Position numbers and translations under genes: made by a program. A stretch of 64,000 nt of DNA. Origin: a virus. This document shows positions 39,430 through 47,534 of this stretch, piece after piece. The first letter of the stretch is position 1; each line of letters starts with the position of its first letter. Location of the stretch: positions 124,001 to 188,000 of the IMG/VR virus record IMGVR_UViG_3300032242_002041; one strand, given 5' to 3'. The notes under the pieces were generated by a model. That model searched no databases. It was given only the letters and a program-made list of their open reading frames with translations, and was not told the DNA's origin.

Positions 39430-40665
39430 TTAGAGTCTTGTGTTACCGTAGTGAATCACACGGTAGTTGTCAGTGGATGTTAATTTACGCCACGGATCAA
39501 CAATAATACTTCCTGGTAGTATTGGGCAATATGGTTGTGTATCTAATTGATCACCTGTGTATTCGTAAGTGATTTTACGATTGTGTGCCCATAAAAACAC
39601 TGCTGGGTAATCTACTGTGTCTACTACTTCGTCTTTATTGTCAGCAAGTGGATCAACATACGCAACAGGCAAGCCCGCTTCTTTGACATAGAAACCAACA
39701 AGAGTTGAATAACTACCGATACAGTATTCAACATCTGGCTTGTAGGCCTTGCCATGGATAACAACGGGCAACCCAGACTTCTTGGCTTCTTCAACCAAAA
39801 ACAAGGCCAAGTTTTTTGCTTGAATTTCTCTAGCATGCATAACAGTATCAAACAAGTCATAGCCTACTTGGTATTCTTCAGCTAACCAACGTAGAGCAAT
39901 ATTATCACGTGGATGGCAAGCACCGGCATCACCCATACCAGCTGTCATATACTTAGGACCCATGATACGCATTGTACTCTTAGCCAGCGCATCTGTAACA
40001 ACATCAACGTTGATGTTGCCAATTTTCAAAGCAAAGTCTTGAATCATATTTACTAGACCAACCTTGGCACTGATAAATGTGTTATAGAAAATCTTAATAG
40101 CTTCGCACTCGTCCCATGTGCCAACTTCGTAGCGTGGATTGTTCTGCATAATGGTGTCGTACAATGCTCTAAGTTCGCCTGCAACACCTGTCAAGCTACC
40201 GTCCTCGGTGCCCAACATAATCATCTCTGGATTGACCATGTCCCACTTGACACTGCCCATGGCGATCAAATAAGGATTGTAAACAAATTCGTGTTTGGAA
40301 TCTAACAGGGGAATAAACTTCTTGCGAGTAGTTCCGGGCAATACTGTACTAATTAACACTACTTTTTTAGGAGTTGTAGCATACTGATTTACATTATTGA
40401 TAGCATCAATAACGGCATCATGTCCAAAGTCTCGAGGAGTCATATGACTTGATGGAACTGACCCATCATATCCTTCGGTGTGCGGAGTAGGAACAGCAAT
40501 AAAAATCCACTCGCTTTCGTTAACAAGTTCTTCGATACTGCATACTTTTACACTATCGCTAGTGCGTGGATAGATATCAAAACCGCGTACTTCGTGCTTT
40601 TCAGCAAATACTTCTGCACAATCTAATCCTAATTTTCCAATTCCTATGAAGCCAATCTTAGCCAT
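39430..40665 (-). CDS. UDP-glucose/GDP-mannose dehydrogenase family protein
   Basis: 411 residues. N-terminal Rossmann MAKIGFIGIGKLGLDCAEVF (GxGxxG), IAVPTPHTEG, LISTVLPGT, MGDAGACHPRDNIAL with the catalytic Cys, and C-terminal VIHGKAYKPDVEYCIGS (dimer/UDP domain). Family length about 400-450, so complete. Such enzymes oxidise a nucleotide-hexose to the uronate with two NAD+, feeding capsule-like sugars. The ligand (UDP-glucose, UDP-ManNAc or GDP-mannose) cannot be decided from sequence alone. Promoter at 40697-40725. Confidence 0.8.
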   Translation of the reverse strand: MAKIGFIGIGKLGLDCAEVFAEKHEVRGFDIYPRTSDSVKVCSIEELVNESEWIFIAVPTPHTEGYDGSVPSSHMTPRDFGHDAVIDAINNVNQYATTPKKVVLISTVLPGTTRKKFIPLLDSKHEFVYNPYLIAMGSVKWDMVNPEMIMLGTEDGSLTGVAGELRALYDTIMQNNPRYEVGTWDECEAIKIFYNTFISAKVGLVNMIQDFALKIGNINVDVVTDALAKSTMRIMGPKYMTAGMGDAGACHPRDNIALRWLAEEYQVGYDLFDTVMHAREIQAKNLALFLVEEAKKSGLPVVIHGKAYKPDVEYCIGSYSTLVGFYVKEAGLPVAYVDPLADNKDEVVDTVDYPAVFLWAHNRKITYEYTGDQLDTQPYCPILPGSIIVDPWRKLTSTDNYRVIHYGNTRL

Positions 40666-40696
40666 GAGTTTCCTTTAATATTGAATGCTACAGACT

Positions 40697-40725
40697 AATT
40701 TATCTGGGTTTGGGCAGGGTGTCAA
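40697..40725 (-). promoter_or_regulatory. Sigma70-type promoter of the sugar dehydrogenase
   Basis: TTGACA (40720-40725), 17-bp spacer, TAAATT (40697-40702). The TGA of the -35 box is the stop codon of the nadE gene. Confidence 0.8.
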
Positions 40726-41471
40726 GATTTTTTAAACACTGGAATAGGATTCATTTTGTGTAGACTGCGAGCACGTATCTCTTGATATTTTTGTAGGCGT
40801 TCAAGTTCCAAGCTATTTTTTACTAAAATAGTGCCTTCGTCTTGTTGCATGGCAAGTTCCAAATCAACATAAGTCATTCCGCCTAGTTGATCTTCGTCTG
40901 TACGTCCATCATCCCATAAACCGTCTGTAGGAGGAGCATCAATGATGTCTTTGAGTACACCTAGTTCACGACCCATTTGCCATACTTCTGTTTTGTAGCA
41001 ATCAGCAATAGGACTGATATCCACACCGCCATCACCGTATTTGGTATAAAAACCTACACCAAAGTCTTCTACTTTGTTACCTGTACCTACCACAATACCC
41101 GAAACACTTTGAGCAATTTGATAAAGTGTAACCATACGCAAGCGACTGCGACTGTTGGCAAATCCTAACAAGTTGTTGTAGGTGGCCAAGCGGCCTTCAA
41201 ACTCATCAAAGACAGTGGTTAAGTCAATGATCTCGTGACGCACATTGTCAAAGCGTTCAGCAAGCCAGGCACCTTGGCGCATACTAAGATCGTGTAGTTC
41301 TGGACGCTGACGAATAGGCATGGTTACTGCCACAGTATTCAACCCAGTGCGAGCGCAGAGTGCGCTGACTACAGCACTGTCAATGCCGCCACTAATGCCA
41401 ACTACCAATGATTTTATATTGGCTTGTTGAGCATAGTTCTTAATCCAGGCTGTAATTTGATCTTGTAACAT
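40722..41471 (-). CDS. nadE: NAD+ synthetase (ammonia-dependent type)
   Basis: 249 residues. PP-loop VVGISGGIDSAVVSALC (SGGIDS, about residues 23-39), then TVAVTMPIRQ, VVGTGNKVEDFGVGFYTKYGDGGVDISPIADCYKTEVWQMGREL (adenylate and NaAD site, deamido-NAD binding). Length and motif order fit NadE1. It makes NAD+ from nicotinate adenine dinucleotide with ammonia and ATP, a metabolite used heavily by the dehydrogenases and epimerases around it. Phage NadE are known in some large phages. Followed by overlapping small genes. Confidence 0.85.
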   Translation of the reverse strand: MLQDQITAWIKNYAQQANIKSLVVGISGGIDSAVVSALCARTGLNTVAVTMPIRQRPELHDLSMRQGAWLAERFDNVRHEIIDLTTVFDEFEGRLATYNNLLGFANSRSRLRMVTLYQIAQSVSGIVVGTGNKVEDFGVGFYTKYGDGGVDISPIADCYKTEVWQMGRELGVLKDIIDAPPTDGLWDDGRTDEDQLGGMTYVDLELAMQQDEGTILVKNSLELERLQKYQEIRARSLHKMNPIPVFKKS

Positions 41472-41475
41472 TATT

Positions 41476-41739
41476 TTAATATCCTTTTAATTTTAATACC
41501 AACATTTCTTTTGTACTGTACCAACGAGTCCATATCGCACGATCACCAGGACCAGAAATAATATACTGAGCACGATAGGCTAGAGTAAGCCATAACCACC
41601 GACCACTGGCATGGCAACGTCTTGGCCATAGCGACCATTTTAAATCAGTACAGGCCCGTTTTAAAAATCGTTCTTCGCTATAATGATCTGGCATACTGAG
41701 ATCCGGAATTGGCATACTATAACTAAATCCTGGCCACAT
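41476..41739 (-). CDS. Small protein, distant member of the FxLK family
   Basis: 87 residues, ends WTRWYSTKEMLVLKLKGY, similar to the C-terminal D/E-x(6)-hydrophobic-x-L-[KR] signature of the 4.6-8.4 kb array. Trp-rich centre (KWSLWPRRCHASGRWLWLTLAYR). One-base overlap with the next gene. Relationship is tentative. Confidence 0.55.
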   Translation of the reverse strand: MWPGFSYSMPIPDLSMPDHYSEERFLKRACTDLKWSLWPRRCHASGRWLWLTLAYRAQYIISGPGDRAIWTRWYSTKEMLVLKLKGY

Positions 41740-42053
41740 TATGTAATATTATGTTCCCAAAATTGAACCTTCAACCGAGTTTCAGGATCAAGTGTTGCCG
41801 GATCCTTTGCTTGCATTAATTCAACCCATTTCATGTAAGCCTTCCTGCCATCGCCTTGTGCTTTGGCACGCCGCCCACATTCTTCACACACGTGAAATGC
41901 CTGAACTAAAATTTTTCCATCTTTTTTAGGATAGACTTCAAAATCTTCTTTAGTAAATTTATCCACACACCCATTAAATGTGCAAACCACTTCCATGGTC
42001 ACTGGGTCTAAAAAAGCTACATCAACTTTCTTTTTTGACATTTTTTTAATCAT
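41739..42053 (-). CDS. Zinc-knuckle protein next to queE
   Basis: 104 residues from ATG 42053, whose A overlaps the queE stop (TAATG). MIKKMSKKKVDVAFLDPVTMEVVCTFNGCVDKF has a lone Cys pair, then FHVCEECGRRAKAQGDGRK with CxxC. Probably one or two zinc sites. N-terminus basic. Its pairing with queE may reflect function but nothing proves it. Confidence 0.6.
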   Translation of the reverse strand: MIKKMSKKKVDVAFLDPVTMEVVCTFNGCVDKFTKEDFEVYPKKDGKILVQAFHVCEECGRRAKAQGDGRKAYMKWVELMQAKDPATLDPETRLKVQFWEHNIT

Positions 42054-42919
42054 TACTTGCCCCAACCATTGCCCCACAAGTCTACATGTAAACGTGGACT
42101 ATAATTAAATCCACGTTCACAGCAAATATTGGCAATGTTTAGTTTATTTGATTCATACGGATCTACAACACCGCCTTGTGGCATTAGATAGACAACACCT
42201 GTAAATCCACCTGCACGAAAAGCATCAACGGCCCGAACAGCTTCATTGACATGATCTTCAGTTTCAACAACAAACTTAAGATATACGTGTCCGTATGTTT
42301 GATATTCGGCAACAATATCAGGACAAATGGCATCTTCCCAACGTTCGCCACTGGCACTTAGTTTAGCACTGACACTAAAGGTAACTTCTTTGTCTTCACA
42401 ACCATAGGTCCAAAAATTGTCAACCAAAAACTTTTTAAAATCTTCAGATAATGCTTGGGTGCCATTGGTTTCAAATGTAAGATTTTTTAAATCTGCCATA
42501 CGAGGATGACTCAACAATTCACCATAAGCACGTTGCCAACCTAGCAACGGCTCTCCACCTGTAATAACCAAGTGTACATCATTGCCGTTGTTCTGTGCCC
42601 ACTGACGATTGGGAGTTAGATCTGTCATATGTGTTACAAGTTCTTCTGTAGTGTAACTAGGCGATAAATGCTTAAATGCAGGATGCCACGACGCATAGCT
42701 GTCACATCCTGTTTCTACCAAGGGCAAGTCCAAAAAGTTATTGTACATATGGACAACTTCGGCTACATCGTCGGCACCTGTGCTCTTCTCACCTGGCTTA
42801 CAACCAAACCCACTACAGGTAAAGTTACAGCCATAAGTGCGTAAGAACACACTAGGCACACCAACAAAGCGTCCTTCGCCTTGTAAACTATAAAATATTT
42901 CGCTTACTTTTATTTTCAT
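42053..42919 (-). CDS. queE: 7-carboxy-7-deazaguanine synthase QueE
   Basis: 288 residues from ATG 42919 (MKIKVSEIFYSLQGEGRFVG). FYSLQGEGRFVGVPSVFLR is the QueE hallmark (SxQGEG), LVITGGEPLLGWQ the SAM-binding GGE. The Fe-S site reads YGCNFTCSGFGCKPG, spacing CX3CX4C and not the usual CX3CX2C. QueE, a radical SAM enzyme, contracts 6-carboxytetrahydropterin to 7-carboxy-7-deazaguanine (CDG). ATGA overlap with a phosphoribosyltransferase upstream. Works with QueD at 47535 and FolE at 51397. Confidence 0.9.
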   Translation of the reverse strand: MKIKVSEIFYSLQGEGRFVGVPSVFLRTYGCNFTCSGFGCKPGEKSTGADDVAEVVHMYNNFLDLPLVETGCDSYASWHPAFKHLSPSYTTEELVTHMTDLTPNRQWAQNNGNDVHLVITGGEPLLGWQRAYGELLSHPRMADLKNLTFETNGTQALSEDFKKFLVDNFWTYGCEDKEVTFSVSAKLSASGERWEDAICPDIVAEYQTYGHVYLKFVVETEDHVNEAVRAVDAFRAGGFTGVVYLMPQGGVVDPYESNKLNIANICCERGFNYSPRLHVDLWGNGWGK

Positions 42920-43413
42920 TTCCACCAATCTTCCCAAGGAAAAACAATCCACACGTCTTCTTCAGCCTTATTTAGGTCAACGGCTGAGTAGCTAACATTT
43001 AATTCACTAGTACTCGCTTCATTATCTACTAACACAGCAACACGAACAGTATCGCCCCAGATCTCTTGCCACTTTGGATTGTCCGGTAAACTACTACTCA
43101 TCCAATCTTCTCGGATCCAATTTAGTGTAGCACCCGAGTCGTTAATATCGTCCACAATAAGAATACGCCGTTGTTCAAAGGCATCTTCACTCATCCATAG
43201 GTTCGATTCGGGTTGGCTAGTATCATCACGCAAACTAACCTTAAGACATTCCATTGGACATTCTAAGTACTGACTAATTAGATTAGCTGGCACTAGTCCG
43301 CCACGAGTAAGTCCAACTACATAATCAGGCCGCCATGGATCCAGTGCCATTTGACGTAGGATTTCTTGTGTTTGTGCTTCGACATCTTGCCAGGTATAAT
43401 ATACTTTTTTCAT
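42916..43413 (-). CDS. Purine-type phosphoribosyltransferase
   Basis: 165 residues from ATG 43413 (MKKVYYTWQDVEAQTQEIL). VVGLTRGGLVPANLISQYL precedes the PRPP loop RRILIVDDINDSGATLNWI (DDxxDSGxT, about residues 93-111), the hallmark of hypoxanthine/xanthine-guanine PRTases. It salvages a base to a nucleotide with PRPP. In a deazaguanine operon it could recycle guanine-like bases or make GTP for FolE (inference). Leaderless message predicted from the promoter at 43420-43448. Confidence 0.85.
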   Translation of the reverse strand: MKKVYYTWQDVEAQTQEILRQMALDPWRPDYVVGLTRGGLVPANLISQYLECPMECLKVSLRDDTSQPESNLWMSEDAFEQRRILIVDDINDSGATLNWIREDWMSSSLPDNPKWQEIWGDTVRVAVLVDNEASTSELNVSYSAVDLNKAEEDVWIVFPWEDWWK

Positions 43414-43419
43414 GTTACA

Positions 43420-43448
43420 ATTATACAATACTTGCCAACACTTGTCAA
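43420..43448 (-). promoter_or_regulatory. Consensus sigma70 promoter, leaderless message predicted
   Basis: TTGACA (43443-43448), 17-bp spacer, TATAAT (43420-43425), perfect. Only 6 bases to the ATG at 43413, so transcription should begin at the A of ATG. Confidence 0.92.
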
Positions 43449-43451
43449 GAA

Positions 43452-44165
43452 TTATTCTATATGTAATTGATCGTTTATGTTTTTAATGATTTGTAATTTG
43501 GCATCGGCATTTCGACTACCATGCCAATGAACGATTCTGGATTCCTCAAGACGGCAACCATTCCAATTATCGGTATAGTCCTTGGCATCTTGTGGCCCAG
43601 GCAACCAAGGTCCTTGATAGGCCATGTGTGGCATGCGAGCCTGTTCTATAGTTAGTCCTTGCTCCCACATCATTTTGTTCAGAATAACCTGTTCGGTATT
43701 CCATTCTTCCATGTCCCAATTTTCTGCCATGTTCAAACCAAAATTCCAAATGTCTTGACTCATTTCGGCTGGATAGTATCTAACATCGGCGTTGAAGAAA
43801 TGTGGTATGTCTTGGAACTGTCTTGGATCAGTGTAGTTGAACATACGGAATTCTTTGAAATGGCCAAAGAAATCGACCGGTGCAATGGCCTGCACGTCTA
43901 TGCCACAGTATAAAATATTACAAGGCTCACTGCGCCACAGATCGTAAATTTCAAAAAAGTTTTTACGGAATGTATCTCTAATGTTATCGGTTTCTTCGTT
44001 GTAAAAAACCAATTCCCAATCACCTTGAACAAAGCGTTTTAAACTTTTCAAAGTAATTTCGTGCATCTCCATATATTTGGAGTATATGTCACCTTCGTCA
44101 CTGCGATCCTTAAACCATTCTGGACTTTTAATTTTATGTAAACTGCGAACTAGATAATTTTTCAT
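43452..44165 (-). CDS. GT-A glycosyltransferase-like protein
   Basis: 237 residues from ATG 44165 (MKNYLVRSLHKIKSPEWFKD). Strand-helix QGDWELVFYNEETDN, then NILYCGIDVQAIAPVDFFGHF (a D-x-D-like site at GIDVQ) and NIRDTFRKNFFEIYDLW. The layout follows small nucleotide-sugar transferases; identification is moderate only. ATGA overlap with the epimerase gene upstream, so co-translated with sugar-nucleotide enzymes. Confidence 0.5.
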   Translation of the reverse strand: MKNYLVRSLHKIKSPEWFKDRSDEGDIYSKYMEMHEITLKSLKRFVQGDWELVFYNEETDNIRDTFRKNFFEIYDLWRSEPCNILYCGIDVQAIAPVDFFGHFKEFRMFNYTDPRQFQDIPHFFNADVRYYPAEMSQDIWNFGLNMAENWDMEEWNTEQVILNKMMWEQGLTIEQARMPHMAYQGPWLPGPQDAKDYTDNWNGCRLEESRIVHWHGSRNADAKLQIIKNINDQLHIE

Positions 44166-45109
44166 TGTTGTAACCATTCTGTATGTTGAGAAGACCATTG
44201 AACAAATTGTTCAATGCCTGATGTGCCGGTATATTTAGGTTCAAATCCTGCGGCAAGTATTTTTTTGTTGCTGACGCTATACCTGGCACCGTGCCCTGGG
44301 CGATCTGCCGACTTTACTTCATACCGTAAATCTTGACCAAACAACTGACTGATATATTGAGCGGTGGTCAACAAAGGTTGCTCAGAGTCACCACCCAGGT
44401 TATAAGTATCTACAAATCCGTTCAATGGGCTATACAACAAGAACTGTATGGCTTGGGCACAATCTTCCACATGTAACCAAGCACGTTGATCGGTGTTGCC
44501 GTTGTGGTCTCCGTGTAAAGTTATGGTTTCTTGCTGTAATATAGAACGAACCACCAAACTAAAAAACTTGCCAGGCAATTGTCTGGCACCGTAGATATTT
44601 TGTGCTCGCAATATAGTACAAGGAATTTTATAACTTTGTGCCCAGGCCGATACCAACATTTCGCCTGCGGCTTTGGTGCCACTATAAGGACTACGACAAT
44701 TTAGTGGGTCTTGTTCGGTCCAAGAATCGTTGTTGACGTTTGGGCCATACACTTCTCCGCTGGAAACGTAAATGAATCTTTTTAAATTTTTACTGGTATG
44801 TGCGTATTCCAACATGTTGGCAGTCAAAACTACATTGTCCTCAACTGCCTTGAGTGGATCTTGTAACGTATCTCCTACCTGTGCATTGGCTGCACAATGC
44901 ACAATGTAATCAATTGCTATTGTTGTGGGAAGTTTTTGAACTAGGTCAACTCGGTCAGCAAAATCAGGATGGCTGTCAATGACCCACTGTAATCGTTTGC
45001 TGATGTTTCTAATGACGCATACAATGTGGTAGTCTGTTTCTTTTAAAAAATAATCCAGTGCATGATGCCCCAGGAATCCTGTAGCGCCGGTTAGCAATAG
45101 AGTTGTCAC
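44162..45109 (-). CDS. NAD-dependent sugar epimerase/dehydratase (SDR)
   Basis: 315 residues from GTG 45109 (VTTLLLTGATGFLGHHALDYF), whose GTGA overlaps the stop of rmlC; longer starts lie inside that gene. GATGFLGHHA (GxxGxxG), IVHCAANAQVGDT, VSSGEVYG, YSGTKAAGEML (YxxxK). SDR extended family as in GDP-mannose 4,6-dehydratase or UDP-glucuronate decarboxylase/epimerase; exact reaction undecided. Length fits. Confidence 0.75.
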   Translation of the reverse strand: MTTLLLTGATGFLGHHALDYFLKETDYHIVCVIRNISKRLQWVIDSHPDFADRVDLVQKLPTTIAIDYIVHCAANAQVGDTLQDPLKAVEDNVVLTANMLEYAHTSKNLKRFIYVSSGEVYGPNVNNDSWTEQDPLNCRSPYSGTKAAGEMLVSAWAQSYKIPCTILRAQNIYGARQLPGKFFSLVVRSILQQETITLHGDHNGNTDQRAWLHVEDCAQAIQFLLYSPLNGFVDTYNLGGDSEQPLLTTAQYISQLFGQDLRYEVKSADRPGHGARYSVSNKKILAAGFEPKYTGTSGIEQFVQWSSQHTEWLQQ

Positions 45110-45627
45110 AGTGATTCCTGATCTACAAATTTGGGCCAAGCACGGTCTTTGTCACTGACTACCGCAGGTTCATGAAGCCAAGGCAGGCCAAGATCTGAAT
45201 CGTTCCAGACAATGCCTGTTTCTGCGGTTGGTGCATAGTAGCCATCCAAGTGATACTGTATAACAGTGTCTGGCTCCAAGGTCAATACACCATGATAGCA
45301 ACCGGGTGGAACTATTAACATACTAGGGTCTTGGTCAGTTAAAGTAAAACTAAAAATCTTACCGTAATTTGGACTATTTCGACGACCATCGACAAATATG
45401 TCCTGTATGGTACCTTTGATCACTGAGATAGCTTTACAAGTGCGATTGGGCTGGCGCTGTGCGTGTAGGCCTCTAAGCGTATATGCTTTTTTGGTATAAG
45501 AAGTGTTGGTCTGCAAAAAGTCGTTAGCAAATCCTGCATCGGCAAGACGTTGCTTGTTATAAGTTTCACTAAACCATCCGCGATTGTCATGAAACTTTGT
45601 TAGGTTTACTAGTAGGTGATCTTGCAT
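45106..45627 (-). CDS. rfbC: dTDP-4-dehydrorhamnose 3,5-epimerase-like (RmlC)
   Basis: 173 residues. MQDHLLVNLTKFHDNRGWFSETYN, then LRGLHAQRQPNRTCKAISVIKG (the RGLHxQ and K-G-x-I/D-F region with the His base), GTIQDIFVDGRRNSPNYGKI and VPPGCYHGVLTLEPDTVIQY (H and Y of the cupin). RmlC inverts C3 and C5 of dTDP-4-keto-6-deoxyglucose to give the rhamnose precursor. It sits between RmlB and another SDR. The rhamnose reductase RmlD may be outside the window, or the adjacent SDR may do a different step. Confidence 0.82.
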   Translation of the reverse strand: MQDHLLVNLTKFHDNRGWFSETYNKQRLADAGFANDFLQTNTSYTKKAYTLRGLHAQRQPNRTCKAISVIKGTIQDIFVDGRRNSPNYGKIFSFTLTDQDPSMLIVPPGCYHGVLTLEPDTVIQYHLDGYYAPTAETGIVWNDSDLGLPWLHEPAVVSDKDRAWPKFVDQESL

Positions 45628-46667
45628 TAGATTTTAAGCCAGCGATCGTTTTTGAGTGTCCAAGTAACCATTTGTTTGATACGGGTGTCAAAATCATACT
45701 TGGGTTCCCAACCTAACCCTTTCATGTATTCGCCACTGAGACTGTAACGAAAATCGTTACCAGGACGCTCTGGATCGTGTCCTACCATGACATATTTTAA
45801 TTCTCGTCCTAGTAAGGTAGCAATTTTCTGGGCCACAACTAAATTACTAATTTCCAATTGACCAACAATGTTAAACTTGGGGCAAGTGGCACCGCCAAAG
45901 TCACTGGCCAGTGGAAAGCCCTTGTGTGGCAAGTCCATAATGAACATGGTGGCATCGGCTACATCTGCGGCATGCACCCAGTGGCGCAGTCCACTTTGAG
46001 TTCCTGTGGCTTCGTCACAGTAGATGACAACAGTTTCATCTGCCAATACCTTACGCACAACCAATGGAATAAACTTTTCTGGACTTTGACGCTCGCCAAA
46101 CACGTTCATGGTGTGCGTACAGTAGATAGGCATGCCAAAGGTGTTTTCGTAGGCAATGCACAATTCTTCACCGCCGGCCTTGGTGGCACTATAAGGACTG
46201 CGACTGTTGTAGCGATCCCACTCTTGGTACTCCACACCTTCGGGGGCATCTCCAAACACTTCGTCTGTACCAAAATATATAAACTTTTCTAATTTGGGCA
46301 AATAATGTCTAGCGTAGTCCAACAGGTTACAGGTTCCTACCACGTTGTCTTGCACAAACATCATAGGGTTTTCGATCGAACGAGTAACGTGGCTACCTGC
46401 GGCCATGTGAATGATAAAATCAACAGGACCAATTTGATGTGCCAACTGTGGGTTAATTTCGGCACGTAAATCATGATAAATGAACTTTAGGCGGCTCATG
46501 GCATCTGTGCCAAACTCTTGACTCAATTCATACAGTCGATTTAGATTGCCTGAAAAGTCCAAACGATCTAGACAGGTAATTTCATATTCTTCGTGTTTGA
46601 GCAAGCGACGAATCATATGGTGCCCAATGAATCCTGCACCACCGGTTACTAATACAGTTTTTTTCAT
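45627..46667 (-). CDS. rfbB: dTDP-glucose 4,6-dehydratase-like (RmlB)
   Basis: 346 residues. VTGGAGFIGHHMIRRLL, IIHMAAGSHVTRSIENPMMF (SHV..SI typical of RmlB), YFGTDEVFGDAPEG (TDEV), YSATKAGGEELC (YxxxK) and the active-site region TMNVFGERQSPEKFIP. It converts dTDP-glucose to dTDP-4-keto-6-deoxyglucose, which RmlC next door uses. One-base overlap with rfbC. The phage appears to build a rhamnose-type or deoxysugar precursor. Confidence 0.85.
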   Translation of the reverse strand: MKKTVLVTGGAGFIGHHMIRRLLKHEEYEITCLDRLDFSGNLNRLYELSQEFGTDAMSRLKFIYHDLRAEINPQLAHQIGPVDFIIHMAAGSHVTRSIENPMMFVQDNVVGTCNLLDYARHYLPKLEKFIYFGTDEVFGDAPEGVEYQEWDRYNSRSPYSATKAGGEELCIAYENTFGMPIYCTHTMNVFGERQSPEKFIPLVVRKVLADETVVIYCDEATGTQSGLRHWVHAADVADATMFIMDLPHKGFPLASDFGGATCPKFNIVGQLEISNLVVAQKIATLLGRELKYVMVGHDPERPGNDFRYSLSGEYMKGLGWEPKYDFDTRIKQMVTWTLKNDRWLKI

Positions 46668-47488
46668 CGTTGAGTTCTTATTTCAAATTGTTGCATTTGG
46701 CCATTTACATCGTTTTCTCGTAGCACTTGCCAAGGATCTTGTTTACCAGATTTGACATTGTCCCAGAATGTAGGATTTAATCCTTGACTTTTTAAATACT
46801 CATTGAGTTTGTCGCATTCCTTGAATCGTATCTGTGATGTTGGAGGGTAGTGAAAATCTCTAGGATTGCTAGGATTACCTTCTAATAACTCACGTTCTTT
46901 ATAAGTAGCATCTAAGTTATTACCAGTGAGGTCGGCACGATCGTGCAGGACATCGACTTCAATACGCTGATAAATGTCTACACAATATGCATTTTGACTT
47001 AACCAAGCATCGTTCATACTATGTAAACTCAAATGACCGATTACATCTAGCCAGGCCCTGGGCACAATGGGAAATATACTGTAGGGATGATCGTTGTGAG
47101 TATGAACTGCCAGGAGTTTAAACTGGCCGGTGTACTTGCAAATTTCAGTATCCCAGCCTTGTGTTTCCATTACAGCATCATCGTTCCAGAAAAACATCCA
47201 ATCTGCTGAACTAGCGTGTGCCAAGGTGTTTACATAATCGTGTAATCGACTATACCCCATTGGGTCAAAACTCATGGCAGTATAATGCACTCCCATGTCA
47301 TCCAATTTGGGCTGTAGTTTTTCTTGAAAATGTTCAATACCGACAGTATCATCGGTATCTAGTCCTAACAAAACCTGTATACTATCTAGGTCTGTGGTTA
47401 ATTCTAGCAACCCAACAAGGCTACGATCCAATGCCGCTGTGCGGCCTCGTGTGGGTAATAATATGGCTATTTTGTATTCGTTTGTCAT
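46664..47488 (-). CDS. Glycosyltransferase family 2-like protein
   Basis: 274 residues. IAILLPTRGRTAALDRSLVGLLEL (PTRGR family 2 start), VLLGLDTDDTVGIEH (DTDD), ADWMFFWNDDAVMETQGWD (NDDA, the DxD-like metal site, about residues 96-114). Residues after 180 hold a family-typical acceptor region. A polymer or surface sugar is likely. A late promoter element (47497-47504) ends 8 bases before the ATG. Confidence 0.8.
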   Translation of the reverse strand: MTNEYKIAILLPTRGRTAALDRSLVGLLELTTDLDSIQVLLGLDTDDTVGIEHFQEKLQPKLDDMGVHYTAMSFDPMGYSRLHDYVNTLAHASSADWMFFWNDDAVMETQGWDTEICKYTGQFKLLAVHTHNDHPYSIFPIVPRAWLDVIGHLSLHSMNDAWLSQNAYCVDIYQRIEVDVLHDRADLTGNNLDATYKERELLEGNPSNPRDFHYPPTSQIRFKECDKLNEYLKSQGLNPTFWDNVKSGKQDPWQVLRENDVNGQMQQFEIRTQR

Positions 47489-47496
47489 CGTGCGAA

Positions 47497-47504
47497 TATT
47501 TATA
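47497..47504 (-). promoter_or_regulatory. T4-type late promoter element
   Basis: TATAAATA ending 8 bases before the ATG at 47488. Confidence 0.45.
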
Positions 47505-47534
47505 TGCGTATATTATTAGGCAAATAAATCTTCA

